From assembly GCA_016867815.1 (NCBI GenBank), contig VGIR01000027.1, forward strand, positions 1 through 35,776: a stretch of DNA of 35,776 nt, given 5' to 3'. The notes below the pieces were generated by a model, which worked only from the letters and a program-made list of their open reading frames with translations, was not told the origin of the DNA and did not search any database. Positions 6,907 through 14,054 of this stretch are shown piece by piece. Numbering within the stretch: position 1 is the first letter of the stretch; every line of letters begins with the position of its first letter. The stretch comes from a candidate division WOR-3 bacterium. Lineage in GTDB: Bacteria > Hydrothermota > Tepidihabitantia > Tepidihabitantales > Tepidihabitantaceae. A program made the position numbers and the translations under genes.

Positions 6907-9110
6907 TGGCAGGGCTTGCGCTCCTACTGGCGCTGGCGGGGACGCCTCAAATGCCGTTGTCACTCGCCGGGACCGATGACGCACTGGCAGTTTTCGGGAA
7001 CCCGGCCGGGCTCGGGGTGCGGCCGGGAACGGAGTTCTACGCCTTCTACCGCTTCCAGCCGGTGCTCTGGTCCCGGGCCCTATCCAACACGACGTTCCTG
7101 GCCAAGGCCGGGCCGCTGGCCGCCTACTGGGAACCGGAGCCGTCGCGGTATGGCATTGCGCTGGGCGTGGGTGACAAGGGCATCTACTCCGGTATCCGGT
7201 TCAGGCGTGACTCGCTCAACCACTGGGACCTGTCGGCCCTGGTAAGGGCGGCGCGGCAGGTATCGATCGCCGCATGCTGGGATGACTTGAACCACGATTT
7301 CGGCCGGGTCGCACTCGGCGCAGCCGTGCGGCCGTTCGGCAACCGGTTGACGTTGTTCGGAGAGACATACCTGGCGCTGCCGCTCCGGCCGATGGCCGGG
7401 CTCGAGGCCGAGCCGGTGGACGGGTTGAAGCTGGGACTGAAGGCGTTCTTCAGCGAGCACGCGGGCGATTCGCGGCTCGTAGCGAGTCTGTCGCTTGGCC
7501 TGGGCAAGGCGGGCGTCGGCGCCTTCGGCACCTACGACCCGCGCGCGGCCGGCGCGTACGTTCGGTTCGCGAAGCAGGGGCGTCGAATTGCAGCGCTGGA
7601 CGGAAAACGATACGTGGAGATTGAACTGAATGAGCGGATTGCTGACCGGAAGCCGGGCTTCAGTCTCAGCTCCGGGAGCGTACGCACGTCCTGGCAACTG
7701 CTCGATCTGATTGACCGCGCCGGTAGAGACCAGAGCGTGGGAGCACTCGTGCTCCGGATTGACGGCATCAGCGCGAGCTTCGCTCTGCTCCAGGAGCTGC
7801 GCCAGGCGCTGGCCGGGTTCCGGGCACAGGGCAAGAAGGTCATCGTCTACGCGCCCAGCTTCGGGATGGGAAGCTACTACGTTGCCTCGGTGGCGGACCG
7901 GGTATGGACCCACCCGCTGGGCGACGTCACCATCCCGGGCATGAGTATCGGAACGATATTCCTCAAGGGTACGCTGGAGAAGCTGGGAATACAGTTCGAC
8001 GGCACGCGGCACGGGAAGTACAAATCGGCAATCGAGACGTTCACCGAGGACTCCCTTACCTCACCGAACCGGGAGCAGCTCGAAGAGTACCTGGATGCTC
8101 CTTACGGTGAGTTCCTGGCCGCGGCTGCCGCCGGCCGCCGTGTCAGCCGCGACAGCATGGAGACTCTGGTCAATACCGGGTTCTTCAATACCGAAGAGGC
8201 GAAGCGGGCGGGGCTCGTGGACACGACCTGCTACCACGACCAGCTCGACAGCCTGCTCAGCAGGGAACTGACGGGTCTGCGCAAGGTGAGCGAGAAGCAG
8301 TACCGGGAAGGCTTCGCCGCCAGCGAGGATTGGGAACCGAGGCCGGCAGTCGCCATAGTCTACGCGAGCGGTTCGATCGCCGCCGGCGAATCGCGAACCG
8401 ATTTCCTGACCGGCGAGATGACCATGGGGGCACAGACCATGGTGCGGGCAATCCGTCAGGCCAGGAACGACAAGCGGGTCAAGGCACTGGTCCTGCGGAT
8501 CGACTCGCCGGGCGGGGACGGATTTGCTTCCGACATGATCTGGCGCGAGCTGGAGCTCTGCCGGCAGAAGAAGCCGGTCATTGCCTCCATGGCCGGGGTA
8601 GCCGGCTCGGGCGGATACTACATCGCCTGCAACGCGACCAGGGTCTTTGCCCTGCCGACAACTCTGACCGGTTCCATCGGCGTGTTCAACTTCAAACTCG
8701 TCACCGAGGGGTTGTACAACAAACTCGGGGCGAGGCGACAGGCGGTCAAACGCGGCGAGCACGCGGACGCGATGTCGGACGCCCGCGTCATGACCCCGGA
8801 AGAGGACTCGATGATGCAGGCGCAGGTGGACTATTTCTACAACCAGTTCGTGCAGAAGGTCGCAGACGGCAGGAAGCTGTCTCTCGAGAAGGTCGATTCA
8901 GTCGGCCAGGGACGGATATGGTCCGGGCTGGACGCGAAGCGCATCGGCATCGTCGACACGCTCGGCGGTTTCCTGGACGCGGTCGGATATGCGAAGCAGG
9001 TCGCGAAGCTGGAGGAGTGCGACTATGTCGTGCTGCCGGCGCCCAAAACCGGGTTCGGGAGCATGGTTGGTGACTTCGCCCAAAATCAAGTCAGAAAGGT
9101 CCTGCGGTGA
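6903..9110 (+). CDS. sppA: SppA-type signal peptide peptidase with N-terminal beta-barrel-like domain
   Basis: A 735-residue protein. From about residue 225 it is a tandem SppA of the 67-kDa type, a membrane-associated Ser-Lys protease that degrades cleaved signal peptides. The catalytic Lys is Lys374 in GKYKSAIE, the nucleophile Ser569 in AGSGGYYIA; the oxyanion loop LRIDSPGGDG precedes it. The first 220 residues are not part of SppA: after a short signal-like sequence comes DDALAVFGNPAGLGVRPG, a motif found at the start of PorV/FadL-like barrels, then amphipathic strands with many Gly/aromatic turns. The protein may therefore sit in the outer membrane with the protease in the periplasm; this is inference. 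It overlaps its neighbours by 4 bp on both sides, so it is co-translated with redox genes. Confidence 0.88.
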   Translation: MMAGLALLLALAGTPQMPLSLAGTDDALAVFGNPAGLGVRPGTEFYAFYRFQPVLWSRALSNTTFLAKAGPLAAYWEPEPSRYGIALGVGDKGIYSGIRFRRDSLNHWDLSALVRAARQVSIAACWDDLNHDFGRVALGAAVRPFGNRLTLFGETYLALPLRPMAGLEAEPVDGLKLGLKAFFSEHAGDSRLVASLSLGLGKAGVGAFGTYDPRAAGAYVRFAKQGRRIAALDGKRYVEIELNERIADRKPGFSLSSGSVRTSWQLLDLIDRAGRDQSVGALVLRIDGISASFALLQELRQALAGFRAQGKKVIVYAPSFGMGSYYVASVADRVWTHPLGDVTIPGMSIGTIFLKGTLEKLGIQFDGTRHGKYKSAIETFTEDSLTSPNREQLEEYLDAPYGEFLAAAAAGRRVSRDSMETLVNTGFFNTEEAKRAGLVDTTCYHDQLDSLLSRELTGLRKVSEKQYREGFAASEDWEPRPAVAIVYASGSIAAGESRTDFLTGEMTMGAQTMVRAIRQARNDKRVKALVLRIDSPGGDGFASDMIWRELELCRQKKPVIASMAGVAGSGGYYIACNATRVFALPTTLTGSIGVFNFKLVTEGLYNKLGARRQAVKRGEHADAMSDARVMTPEEDSMMQAQVDYFYNQFVQKVADGRKLSLEKVDSVGQGRIWSGLDAKRIGIVDTLGGFLDAVGYAKQVAKLEECDYVVLPAPKTGFGSMVGDFAQNQVRKVLR

Positions 9111-9508
9111 AGATGAAGCGTGTTCGAGTGGTCAAGCGGTCCAGTGGTCGAGTGACGAGGCGGACAGCCAAGCCTCGTAGTGCACGCACTAGATCACTGG
9201 ATCACGGGACCACTAGAGCACTCTCTTCCGCTACCGTCTGCCGTTGCGAGGAAGTGAGCGAAGCCGACGTGCGGCGGGTCATCCGCATGGGCTACCACTC
9301 GCTCGAAGCCGTGAAGCGGGTCCTGCGTACCGGCATGGGGCACTGCCAGGGACGGGGTTGCCTCAAGCTCGTCGCCCGAATGATACAGGAAGAAACCGGG
9401 ATCCCCGCATCAGAGCAGAAGATGCCCAGGCCAAGACCGCCGCTTAAGCCTCTGCCGCTGGGTTTGCTGGGAGCCTTTACAGATGAAGCCCGAAGCACGA
9501 AGCCCTAA
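9107..9508 (+). CDS. BFD-like [2Fe-2S] protein
   Basis: A 133-residue protein whose residues about 43-95 form a bacterioferritin-associated-ferredoxin-like domain: VCRCEEVSEADVRRVI (C-x-C) and MGHCQGRGC (C-x4-C) supply four cluster ligands. Such domains pass electrons between the FAD subunits of sarcosine oxidase, opine oxidase and dye-linked proline dehydrogenase complexes. It starts with GTG overlapping the SppA stop (GTGA). The first 40 residues are an Arg/Ser/Thr-rich extension (VKRSSGRVTRRTAKPRSARTR) encoded by a DNA hairpin repeat (9128-9213), unlike the family; the original start may have been nearer the domain. Confidence 0.85.
   Translation: MKMKRVRVVKRSSGRVTRRTAKPRSARTRSLDHGTTRALSSATVCRCEEVSEADVRRVIRMGYHSLEAVKRVLRTGMGHCQGRGCLKLVARMIQEETGIPASEQKMPRPRPPLKPLPLGLLGAFTDEARSTKP
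9128..9213. repeat. Hairpin repeat inside the BFD gene
   Basis: The left arm 9128-9154 (GTGGTCAAGCGGTCCAG...) and right arm 9187-9213 (...ATCACGGGACCAC) are both 27 nt and largely complementary (about 20 of 27, best at the ends). The short palindromic word TAGTGCACGCACTA lies in the loop. Similar words occur at 5601-5615 and 34403-34430. The element is in frame with the BFD protein. Confidence 0.6.
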
Positions 9509-9583
9509 GTCCGAATGAAGCACGAATCACACAATGACGAAACGCTGACCTGTTCCTGCTTCGGGTTTGAGTCATTCGGACTT
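9507..9583. repeat. Spacer word repeat with inverted 12-mers
   Basis: AAGTCCGAATGA (9507-9518, overlapping the BFD stop codon) is repeated exactly as its reverse complement TCATTCGGACTT (9572-9583). The sequence around and between is made of words such as CGAAGCA, CGAAGCC and CGAATCA. The word AGAAGCTAGAAGT appears on the minus strand at about 9596-9610, as also at 1554-1566. It may act as a terminator or mRNA-stabilising fold between the BFD and flavoprotein genes. Confidence 0.6.
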
Positions 9584-9626
9584 GATGCGTCATTCGAACT
9601 TCTAGCTTCTGGTTTGGAGTCCGCAC

Positions 9627-10760
9627 GTGCGTAGCTCAGCCGACGCGGTCGTGATCGGCGCCGGCGTCATAGGTGCCGCCACCGGTTACTACCTGGCGAA
9701 GCAGGGTCTGAAGGTGCTGGTGCTGGAGCGTGAGTTTCCGTGTGCGGGCTCGACCGGTCGGTGCATCGGCGGAATCCGGGCCCAGTTCTCCCATGACCTG
9801 ACAATCAGGGTGATGATGGAGAGTGTCCGGATGTTCCGGGGACTGGGCGAAGAACTGGGTGAGGATGTGGAGTGGTACGAAGGCGGTTACCTCTTTCTCG
9901 CCTTCGACGAAAAGCGGAAGCAGGCGTTTCTCGATGCGATAGCTATCCAGAAGAAGTACGGTCTCGACGTCCGTTTCGTTGCGCCGGACGAGTGCGAGAA
10001 GATTGCCTCCGGGCTTGATTCGACCGGGCTGCTCGGCGGCGCATACTGCCCGACCGATGGGCAAGCCAACCCGTTCAAGGTGACGTACGGATACCTTGAA
10101 GGCATCAAGCGGCTCGGCGGCGGGCTCGTTGTCGGCTGTGACGTCAAGAAGGTCAACACCCAGGGTGACAAGGTCATCTCGGTCACCGATGCCAAGGGCG
10201 ACGAGTATGCCTGCAACATGCTCTTGAATGCGGCCGGGTGCTGGGCCGATGAGGTCGGAGCCATGTCCGGCGTCAAGGTCCCGGTTGCCGCCGACCGGCA
10301 CGAGTCGGTTGTCACGGAAGCGGTCGAGCGCGTGTTCGACCCGATGCTGGTTGACTATCGTTCGGACGGGTGCTACTTCGTGCAGCACTCGGGCACCGGG
10401 CATTTCATAGGCTGCTACACACCGGTGCCCCTGGTGCCCGGTCACAACGTCGATGCTACCGATGAGTTCATCACCGAGATGCCGCGCCGCATGGTGCGGT
10501 TGGTGCCGAAGCTCGCCGGTGTCAAGGTGCTCCGGCAGTGGGCAGGTTCCTACGAGATGAGTCCGGACGGGAATCCCATTTGCGGCGAAACGCCGGTGCG
10601 CGGCCTCTACGTCTCGACCGGGATGAGCGGCCACGGCTTCATGTTTGCTCCGGCACTGGGCAAGCTGATGGCGGAACAGATGGTTTCAGGCCGGGCCTCG
10701 ATTCCGCTCGACGAGTTCTTCCTCTCCCGCAGCTTCGGCAAGGCCGAAGCGATGAAGTAG
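9627..10760 (+). CDS. FAD-dependent oxidoreductase, DAO family (sarcosine oxidase beta-like)
   Basis: A 377-residue flavoprotein with an N-terminal Rossmann dinucleotide fold (ADAVVIGAGVIGAATGYYLA, GxGxxG at residues 11-16), the covalent/contact FAD region CAGSTGRCIGGIRAQFS, and the C-terminal DAO signature WAGSYEMSPDGNPICGETP with GLYVSTGMSGHGFMFAPALG. It resembles the beta subunit of heterotetrameric sarcosine oxidase or proline dehydrogenase, and HcnC/OoxB; substrate is likely a secondary or N-methyl amino acid but cannot be fixed from sequence. With the BFD and ferredoxin genes it makes three of the usual subunits; the pyridine-nucleotide-type alpha subunit is absent from the window. GTG start; 118 bp after the BFD gene. 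Confidence 0.87.
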   Translation: MRSSADAVVIGAGVIGAATGYYLAKQGLKVLVLEREFPCAGSTGRCIGGIRAQFSHDLTIRVMMESVRMFRGLGEELGEDVEWYEGGYLFLAFDEKRKQAFLDAIAIQKKYGLDVRFVAPDECEKIASGLDSTGLLGGAYCPTDGQANPFKVTYGYLEGIKRLGGGLVVGCDVKKVNTQGDKVISVTDAKGDEYACNMLLNAAGCWADEVGAMSGVKVPVAADRHESVVTEAVERVFDPMLVDYRSDGCYFVQHSGTGHFIGCYTPVPLVPGHNVDATDEFITEMPRRMVRLVPKLAGVKVLRQWAGSYEMSPDGNPICGETPVRGLYVSTGMSGHGFMFAPALGKLMAEQMVSGRASIPLDEFFLSRSFGKAEAMK

Positions 10761-10789
10761 TCGGCGGCCGCCAGAGCGTCCGCGGTTCC

Positions 10790-10846
10790 GTCATCCTGAG
10801 TTCGAAGCAGGATCTCTCAGAGTTCCACCACATAGACACGAGGAGT
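10790..10846. repeat. Two spacer words between convergent genes
   Basis: 10790-10816 reads GTCATCCTGAGTTCGAAGCA plus GGATCT, a word type commonly met in spacers of many uncultured-lineage genomes. 10825-10846 (CCACCACATAGACACGAGGAG) belongs to the same class as the minus-strand word at 12897-12927. Neither is coding. Confidence 0.5.
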
Positions 10847-10870
10847 CCGGGCGGCCGCAGACGCGCCCGG
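10847..10870. terminator. Hairpin between convergent genes
   Basis: CCGGGCG (10847-10853) pairs with CGCCCGG (10864-10870) around a 10-nt loop. It lies between the ends of the flavoprotein gene (plus) and the helicase gene (minus), a natural place for a bidirectional terminator. No T-tract on either side. Confidence 0.4.
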
Positions 10871-10886
10871 GCGGCACGCCTCGCTT

Positions 10887-12833
10887 CTACTCGGCGTCCT
10901 GGAAGAAGCGGTCGATATCGGCGAGATTGGTGGTGAGGCGCAGGCCCTTGGGCAGGGAGTTGAGAAAGACGCGGCCGTAGGGCCGGTCAACGATCCTGCG
11001 GTCCAGCACGCAGACAACGCCCCGGTCCTGCGCGGTTCTGATGAGCCGGCCAAAGCCCTGGCGGAAGCGGAGGACCGCGGTCGGCAGTTGGTAGGCGGTG
11101 AACGGCTCCAGGCCGTTCTGTTTCATCCGTTCCGCTATGGCAGACAGGCGTGGATCATCAGGGACCTCGAACGGCAGGCGGCAGATGATGAGGCAGGAGA
11201 GCGCCTCGCCGGGAACGTCGATGCCCTGCCAGAACGACTGGGTGGCAAAGAGGACCGAGTGTCTGTCTTCCTGGAATGCGGCGAGCAGTTTGGGCAGGGG
11301 CAGGTCGCCCTGGCGGAGGAAGTTGTACCCGGCCGGCGGAACCAGGTCACAGACCGCATTCACCGATTCGTAGCTGGTGAAGAGGACGAGCGCGCGACCT
11401 TTGCTCTCGTGGATTATCGCGGCGATGGCCCCGGCCGCGGCGCGGGTGAATTCGTCCCCGGCAGTCGGCGCCGGCAGCCTGGGCGGAACGAACACCAGGC
11501 TCTGGCTTCCGTAGTCGAACGGCGAGTCGAGGCGGATCTGGCTGAAGTCGTCGAGCCCGAGCCGTTCGGAGAAGAACCCGAAGTTGCCGGCAACCGTGAG
11601 CGTGGCCGAGGTGAGGATGACCGGTATGCCGAGGTCGTAGACGTGTGCGCGAAGCATGGGCGTGACGTTGAGCGGCGCGGCGAAGAGGCAGAGGTTGTCG
11701 CCGGCCGGTTGCTCGGCCCAGTAGACCGAGTTCTCGGTCGCAAAGTCCGAGAAGGCCGCAAAGGCGCCGGTGGTGGCGCGCAGGCGGTGGACCGCGACCG
11801 CGAATTCGGTTGCGGCGAGTTCGTCCTTGATCTCGGGCGCGGCCTTTTCCATGGCATCGGCCAGCCGGGTCAGGGCCGAGGTCGCCTCGGCGGCAGGCAG
11901 GGCTTCGCGCAGGCGCGTGCGGCCGGGGCCGGGCAGGCGGGCGACGGTGTCTGTGAAGAACCGGCTGGTCGCTTCGCGGCTTTCGTTGGTCGCGGCTTCG
12001 ACGTCCTTGCGCAGCCGGGTGCGCGCGCCGAGCATGCGGGCGAGTCCGCCGCGCCCCGGGCCGAGCACGTCGTCGAGCAGTTCGGCAACCGAGCGCTGGG
12101 AGAGGTCGGCGCCGAAGTGGCGGACGCAGGCCTCCTCAAGCCGGTGGGCCTCGTCGAAGATGACCGCGTCGGGTTCGGGCAGCAGGTCGCCGGCACCGGT
12201 CACGCTGGCGAAGAAGAGCGCGTGATTGACGATGAGGAGCTGGGCGTCGGACCACTCGCGTTTCGCCCTGTAGTAGAAGCAGGCCTTGCGATACGGACAG
12301 AGCTCGCGCCGGCAGGCGACTGAGTCGCGGGCCACGCGCCGGGCGACGGCGGCGGGCAGGGGGTGGGGGTAGTCGAGGAGCACGCCGGTCTCGGTCGTGT
12401 CGGCCCAGTTGAAGAGCCGGCCGGCAGCACTTGCGTCGGCGCGCGAGTCGAACAGCCCGCGGGCCAGTTGCGTCTCGATCCGGAACCGGCAGAGGTAGTT
12501 GCCCTGGCCGTAGGCCACCGCCACCCTGGGTGCGGAGTCGAGCAACCCGGCGGCGAGCGGGACGTCCTTGGTGATGAGTTGGGATTGGAGTATGCGGGTG
12601 TAGGTCGAAACGGTGACCCGTTTGCCGCTCTGTTTGGCCCAGAGCGCGGCCGGCACAAGATAGGCCAGGCTCTTGCCTACTCCGGTGCCGGCTTCGATGG
12701 CCAGGCGTCCACGGTCGCTCAGCGCAAGCTCGACCTGCCGGGCCATTTCGAGTTGCTGCGGCCGGTGTTCGTAGCCGGGGAGGACGCGGCTCAGCGGGCC
12801 GTCGGGCTGGAAGCAGGCTGCGGCAGGAGTCAC
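10887..12833 (-). CDS. dinG: DinG/XPD-like ATP-dependent DNA helicase
   Basis: A superfamily 2 helicase of 648 residues from the chosen GTG (12833). In order: the Q-motif-like PGYEHRPQQLEMARQV, Walker A IEAGTGVGKSLAYL, motif Ia VSTYTRILQSQL, Fe-S domain cysteines (CRRELCPYRKAC plus an earlier Cys in NYLCRF), LLIVNHALFF, the Walker B FDEAH box, then the second motor domain with ALVLFTSYESV, ATQSFWQGIDVPGE and FGRLIRTAQDRGVV. The Fe-S cluster marks the XPD/DinG family, which unwinds 5'-3' and acts on R-loops and damaged forks. The open frame extends upstream to 13394, but that part overlaps the Minf_1886 gene out of frame and has no domain, so it was cut. Start precision is moderate. Confidence 0.88.
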   Translation of the reverse strand: MTPAAACFQPDGPLSRVLPGYEHRPQQLEMARQVELALSDRGRLAIEAGTGVGKSLAYLVPAALWAKQSGKRVTVSTYTRILQSQLITKDVPLAAGLLDSAPRVAVAYGQGNYLCRFRIETQLARGLFDSRADASAAGRLFNWADTTETGVLLDYPHPLPAAVARRVARDSVACRRELCPYRKACFYYRAKREWSDAQLLIVNHALFFASVTGAGDLLPEPDAVIFDEAHRLEEACVRHFGADLSQRSVAELLDDVLGPGRGGLARMLGARTRLRKDVEAATNESREATSRFFTDTVARLPGPGRTRLREALPAAEATSALTRLADAMEKAAPEIKDELAATEFAVAVHRLRATTGAFAAFSDFATENSVYWAEQPAGDNLCLFAAPLNVTPMLRAHVYDLGIPVILTSATLTVAGNFGFFSERLGLDDFSQIRLDSPFDYGSQSLVFVPPRLPAPTAGDEFTRAAAGAIAAIIHESKGRALVLFTSYESVNAVCDLVPPAGYNFLRQGDLPLPKLLAAFQEDRHSVLFATQSFWQGIDVPGEALSCLIICRLPFEVPDDPRLSAIAERMKQNGLEPFTAYQLPTAVLRFRQGFGRLIRTAQDRGVVCVLDRRIVDRPYGRVFLNSLPKGLRLTTNLADIDRFFQDAE

Positions 12834-12896
12834 TCGGGTTGGACAATCACAGACGGGCAGGGACGGACAATGGCCGCGGGCGTGGGGTTGCTTCCT

Positions 12897-12938
12897 CTTG
12901 GTGGCTTTGTGTCTTGGTGGTGGATTCCTACTCCGTCC
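12897..12938. repeat. Spacer word shared with 354-390
   Basis: Reads CTTGGTGGCTTTGTGTCTTG followed by GTGGTG and, a few bases on, ACTCCGTCC. The copy at 354-390 has the same order of words with a 4-bp shorter join. On the minus strand it is the CCACCACCAAGACACAAAG type, related to 10825-10846. It lies between the Minf_1886 gene and dinG and overlaps the last codons of the former. Confidence 0.65.
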
Positions 12939-13299
12939 TGCTCGAGTCACCGATGTCATAGGAGCCGACGAAGGCATCATCGAAGTCGTACACGGCGTGG
13001 AAGTCTTCGATACGGTCTTCCTCGGTCTTGGACAGGAGTCCGGCGTCGACGAGGTTGAAGACCAGGTTGCCAAAGTCGTCGGTGGTCCTGACACCCCAGG
13101 ACCTGAGGACTGCGTGAGCCATCTGGCCGTAGCGCTTGAGCGCGAGGTCCTTGATACCTTCGAGCAGCTCACGGCCGGTGACGTGGCGGCGCTGCTCCAG
13201 CCGCTGCCAGGTGTAGCCGAGCGCATCGTGGACGAACACGTACGCCTCGGACTTGTACCGGGGGTCTTTGGCAAGTATCTGGGGGAGCGGATTCTCCAC
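12928..13299 (-). CDS. Minf_1886-family protein of unknown function
   Basis: A 123-residue protein of the small conserved family known as Minf_1886, found in several diderm phyla; its function is unknown. Typical features seen: LPQILAKDPRYKSEAYVFV, HDALGYTWQRL, HVTGRELLEGIKDLALKRYG, VLRSWGVRTTDDFGNLVFNLVDAGLLSKTEEDR and an acidic C-terminus with FDDAF. No signal peptide or membrane segment. GTG start; TACAAT ends 6 nt before it, so a leaderless mRNA is predicted. It lies 94 bp upstream of the helicase gene on the same strand and is divergent from ogt. Confidence 0.85.
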   Translation of the reverse strand: MENPLPQILAKDPRYKSEAYVFVHDALGYTWQRLEQRRHVTGRELLEGIKDLALKRYGQMAHAVLRSWGVRTTDDFGNLVFNLVDAGLLSKTEEDRIEDFHAVYDFDDAFVGSYDIGDSSRTE

Positions 13300-13305
13300 C
13301 TGCCG

Positions 13306-13333
13306 ATTGTAGCGCGTGCGGGCGCAGGCTCAA
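13306..13333 (-). promoter_or_regulatory. Minus-strand promoter, leaderless start predicted
   Basis: On the minus strand TTGAGC (13333-13328), a 16-bp spacer and TACAAT (13311-13306), then 6 nt to the GTG at 13299. The -35 hexamer is part of a spacer word repeat (about 13320-13367), suggesting that repeat sequence supplies promoter parts. Confidence 0.55.
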
Positions 13334-13340
13334 GCTCAGG

Positions 13341-13358
13341 CGCTAGCACAAGCGCAAG
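13341..13358. repeat. Spacer word shared with 31559-31576
   Basis: CGCTAGCACAAGCGCAAG is the reverse complement of 31559-31576 (CTTGCGCTTGGGCTAGCG) with 17 of 18 matches. Around it are further CAAGC/CAGGC words. It lies in the divergent gap between the Minf_1886 gene and ogt. Confidence 0.6.
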
Positions 13359-13421
13359 CAGTTCAGGTACTTCTGCATTCCGGCCTCTGCCCACGTTTGG
13401 GCCTCGTGAGGCGGCGCTTCC

Positions 13422-13449
13422 TTGACTTTCCCCTCACACGGTCTATGAT
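13422..13449 (+). promoter_or_regulatory. Promoter of ogt, leaderless start predicted
   Basis: TTGACT (13422-13427), a 16-bp spacer and TATGAT (13444-13449), then 8 nt to the GTG at 13458. No Shine-Dalgarno is present. It is divergent from the promoter at 13306-13333. Confidence 0.68.
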
Positions 13450-13457
13450 AGCCGTCT

Positions 13458-14054
13458 GTGAATAGACCCAATTCGGACGCAGTCAGGCGTCGTTCATGTC
13501 GGCTCGGGCCGCATGGGGTAAGGGTCGATTTCCGGGGCGGCAAGGTCACCGGCATCACCTTTGGCGCGAAGGGTGTCGGCGATGATCGGAAGCTGGCAAG
13601 AGACCTCGGAGAAGTGCTCGATGGTGGCAGGATTCCCGAGTATCTGCATGTCGATACAACCGGGCTGTCCGAGTTCACATGCGAGGTACTGGGCCGCTGT
13701 GCAGGTATTCGTCCCGGACAAGTGATGACCTACTCAGAACTCGCGCGGGCCGCGGGCCGTCCCAAGGCCGCGCGTGCCGTTGGTCAGGTGATGGCCAACA
13801 ACCCGTACGCTCTCTTGATTCCGTGTCACCGCGTGGTGGGTTCGGACTACGCGTTGCACGGTTTCGGCGGGGGCCTGGCGATGAAAGAGTGGTTGCTTGC
13901 GCAAGAGGGCTGGCAGTTTGAGGGGAAAGGGCGCTCACGCAGACTGAAGTCAGAAGTCAGAAGCCAAGAGCCGAAAGCCAACGCTCCAAGGCGGCGGCTG
14001 GAAGCCGGGAGCGAGAGGCGAGGGGCGAGAGGCGTGGCCGGCGGCCGTGGCTGA
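13458..14054 (+). CDS. ogt: Methylated-DNA--protein-cysteine methyltransferase (Ogt/MGMT family)
   Basis: Suicide repair protein that takes alkyl groups from O6-alkylguanine. The C-terminal ATase domain spans about residues 73-155: the helix-turn-helix region RPGQVMTYSELARAAGRPKAARAVGQVMANNP, the active-site IPCHRVVGS with acceptor Cys123, and GFGGGLAMKEWLLAQEG. The N-terminal 70 residues form a shortened beta domain. After residue 155 comes a tail of about 43 residues rich in Arg/Lys/Ser (KSEVRSQEPKANAPRRRLE) encoded by a spacer-type word repeat (13946-13985); the family normally ends near EG, so the tail is probably acquired by loss of the original stop. The gene overlaps the next by 8 bp. 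Confidence 0.9.
   Translation: MNRPNSDAVRRRSCRLGPHGVRVDFRGGKVTGITFGAKGVGDDRKLARDLGEVLDGGRIPEYLHVDTTGLSEFTCEVLGRCAGIRPGQVMTYSELARAAGRPKAARAVGQVMANNPYALLIPCHRVVGSDYALHGFGGGLAMKEWLLAQEGWQFEGKGRSRRLKSEVRSQEPKANAPRRRLEAGSERRGARGVAGGRG
13946..13985. repeat. AGAAGTC word repeat forming the Ogt tail
   Basis: GAAGTCAGAAGTCAGAAG continues as CCAAGAGCCGAAAGCCAACGC. The same words, with the same AAGCCAACGC end, occur at 1541-1578, and CAGAAGTCAGAAGT occurs at 34371-34384. Here it is read through in frame by ogt. Confidence 0.7.

Noticed and set aside
11088-12323. Long plus-strand frame of 411 residues opposite dinG
   Set aside because: Gly/Glu/Arg-rich antisense shadow of a GC-rich gene; no motif, while the minus strand has all helicase motifs.
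12834-13394. N-terminal extension of the helicase to 13394
   Set aside because: It overlaps the clearly conserved Minf_1886 gene in another frame, is Ser/Thr/Arg-rich shadow sequence and adds no domain.
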